From the NCBI GenBank assembly GCA_959596495.1, contig CAUFXK010000028.1:1-23106 (forward strand): DNA of 23,106 nucleotides. The letters run 5' to 3'. Of the stretch, positions 22,319 through 23,106 are shown piece by piece. Each line of letters begins with the position of its first letter. The first letter of the stretch is position 1. A program made the translations under genes and the position numbers. Under the pieces are notes generated by a model. That model was not told where the DNA came from. It ran no database searches and saw nothing but the letters and a program-made list of their open reading frames with translations. This stretch comes from an uncultured Collinsella sp. GTDB taxonomy: Bacteria; Actinomycetota; Coriobacteriia; Coriobacteriales; Coriobacteriaceae.

Positions 22319-23106
22319 ATGATTGATGCGTGCCCCGATTCCGCCGTGCTCTTTTTTGACGTGGACGGCACGCTGACGTCGTTTGATCCAGACGATATGA
22401 CCGACAAGGACTTCAATGCAATCCATCCGTCGAAGGCTGTTGTCGATGCATTTGGTCGCCTGCGCAATGCGGGTCACCAGGCATTTATCTGCACGGGTCG
22501 CCCCTTGTGGCTGATTGCCGATGGCCTGCGCGCGCTGAACCCGGCGGGTATCGTTGCCATGGCGGGGGCCACGCTCGAGGTCGAGGGCCGCGTGGCACAC
22601 GAGGACTGCATTGACGAGGACATTGTTGAGGAGCTCGCTCGTCGTATTACTGTGGCGGGCGGCGAGGCGTTGTTCGAGACGAACGGTGCCACCTATTCAC
22701 TTGAGCCAGTTGGTGTCGAACAGTCATTTCTGCTAGGCGCCGGCGTGGTGCATGGCACCGATCAGATGCGCGTCGATGGCCGCTTGCGCGTAGGCAAGGT
22801 GTGCATTAACGCGTACGACCTGGCTCGCGTAGCCAACGATGACGGCTTTATCGAGCGCGAGTTTGAGCTGTGCAACACCGGTGGTCAGAATCGCGAGCTG
22901 AGCCCCAAGGGCATCGACAAGGGCGTGGGCGTGGCGCGAGCGCTGGAATACCTGGGTCGCACCGGCAACGCGCGCACCTTTGGCTTTGGCGATTCCGGCA
23001 ACGATCTGGGTATGCTCGCCGCCGTCGAGACGGCTGTAGCCATGGGCAACGCCATGCCCGAGGTCAAGGCAGTCGCCGACTACGTGACCGACGATGTCGC
23101 ACACGA
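22319..23106 (+). CDS. HAD-superfamily hydrolase, Cof type (3' end beyond window)
   Basis: Partial gene; 262 codons are visible and the frame runs off the right edge without a stop. It encodes a cytoplasmic phosphatase of the HAD IIB (Cof) class, acting on small phosphorylated metabolites. Motif I is FFDVDGTL with Asp14 as nucleophile and Asp16 as acid/base; motif II is the Thr in ICTGRP; motif III is the Lys in ELSPKGIDKG; motif IV is GFGDSGNDLGML, binding Mg2+. The C2 cap lies between motifs II and III. Typical members are 260-280 aa, so only a few residues are missing. GAAAGGA at 22306-22312 is 6 nt from the ATG. The substrate is not predictable; it is divergent from the RlmKL-type gene. 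Confidence 0.93.
   Translation, partial: MIDACPDSAVLFFDVDGTLTSFDPDDMTDKDFNAIHPSKAVVDAFGRLRNAGHQAFICTGRPLWLIADGLRALNPAGIVAMAGATLEVEGRVAHEDCIDEDIVEELARRITVAGGEALFETNGATYSLEPVGVEQSFLLGAGVVHGTDQMRVDGRLRVGKVCINAYDLARVANDDGFIEREFELCNTGGQNRELSPKGIDKGVGVARALEYLGRTGNARTFGFGDSGNDLGMLAAVETAVAMGNAMPEVKAVADYVTDDVAH

Overview
The window looks like chromosomal DNA from a gut actinobacterium of the class Coriobacteriia, most likely Collinsella or a close relative. This rests on GC-rich coding sequence, strong GGAGG-type ribosome binding sites, Gram-positive surface proteins ending in LANTGD sorting signals, and the gene mix (heterodimeric ABC exporter, LTA-synthase-like enzyme, Kup, KdpDE-like regulators, RlmKL fusion). 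The genus is inference; no rRNA or marker gene is present.

Layout. 1-316: no confident gene; a perfect 17-bp hairpin terminator at 231-273. 317-1309 (-): secreted coiled-coil protein with a LANTG sorting signal. 1522-5235 (+): two abutting ABC exporter half-transporters with complementary degenerate ATP sites. 5357-5914 (+): BilS-type flavodoxin. 5957-11279: the most unusual part. A large LANTG-anchored surface protein (6716-10804) is bracketed on both sides by arrays of one 14-bp motif (consensus GGGAYGCANTTTCC) that alternates in orientation with almost exact 30/32-bp phasing: 15 copies upstream and 6 downstream. Outside the arrays lie two ~130-bp palindromic elements in opposite orientation, with base changes that preserve pairing. 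11299-13599 (-): LTA-synthase-family membrane enzyme. 13814-14683 (+): nitroreductase. 14841-19581 (+): potassium module of Kup, a 64-aa membrane protein, a shortened KdpD-like kinase and a KdpE-like regulator. 19676-22243 (-): RlmKL-type rRNA methyltransferase whose N-terminal catalytic motifs look lost. 22319 to the window end (+): HAD hydrolase, cut off.

How the genes work together. The K+ module puts a KdpDE-type sensor/regulator pair directly behind a Kup transporter, with no kdpFABC in the window, which suggests it controls Kup or a distant target. The two LANTG proteins probably use the same sortase. The repeat-bracketed surface gene is the best candidate for something undescribed: a structured, possibly mobile or invertible cassette, or an array of protein-binding sites or RNA hairpins around one surface-protein gene.

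Several starts were moved from the longest open frame to the codon with a good ribosome binding site: surface protein (6716), LTA-synthase-like enzyme (13599), Kup (14841), small membrane protein (16930) and KdpE-like regulator (18868).
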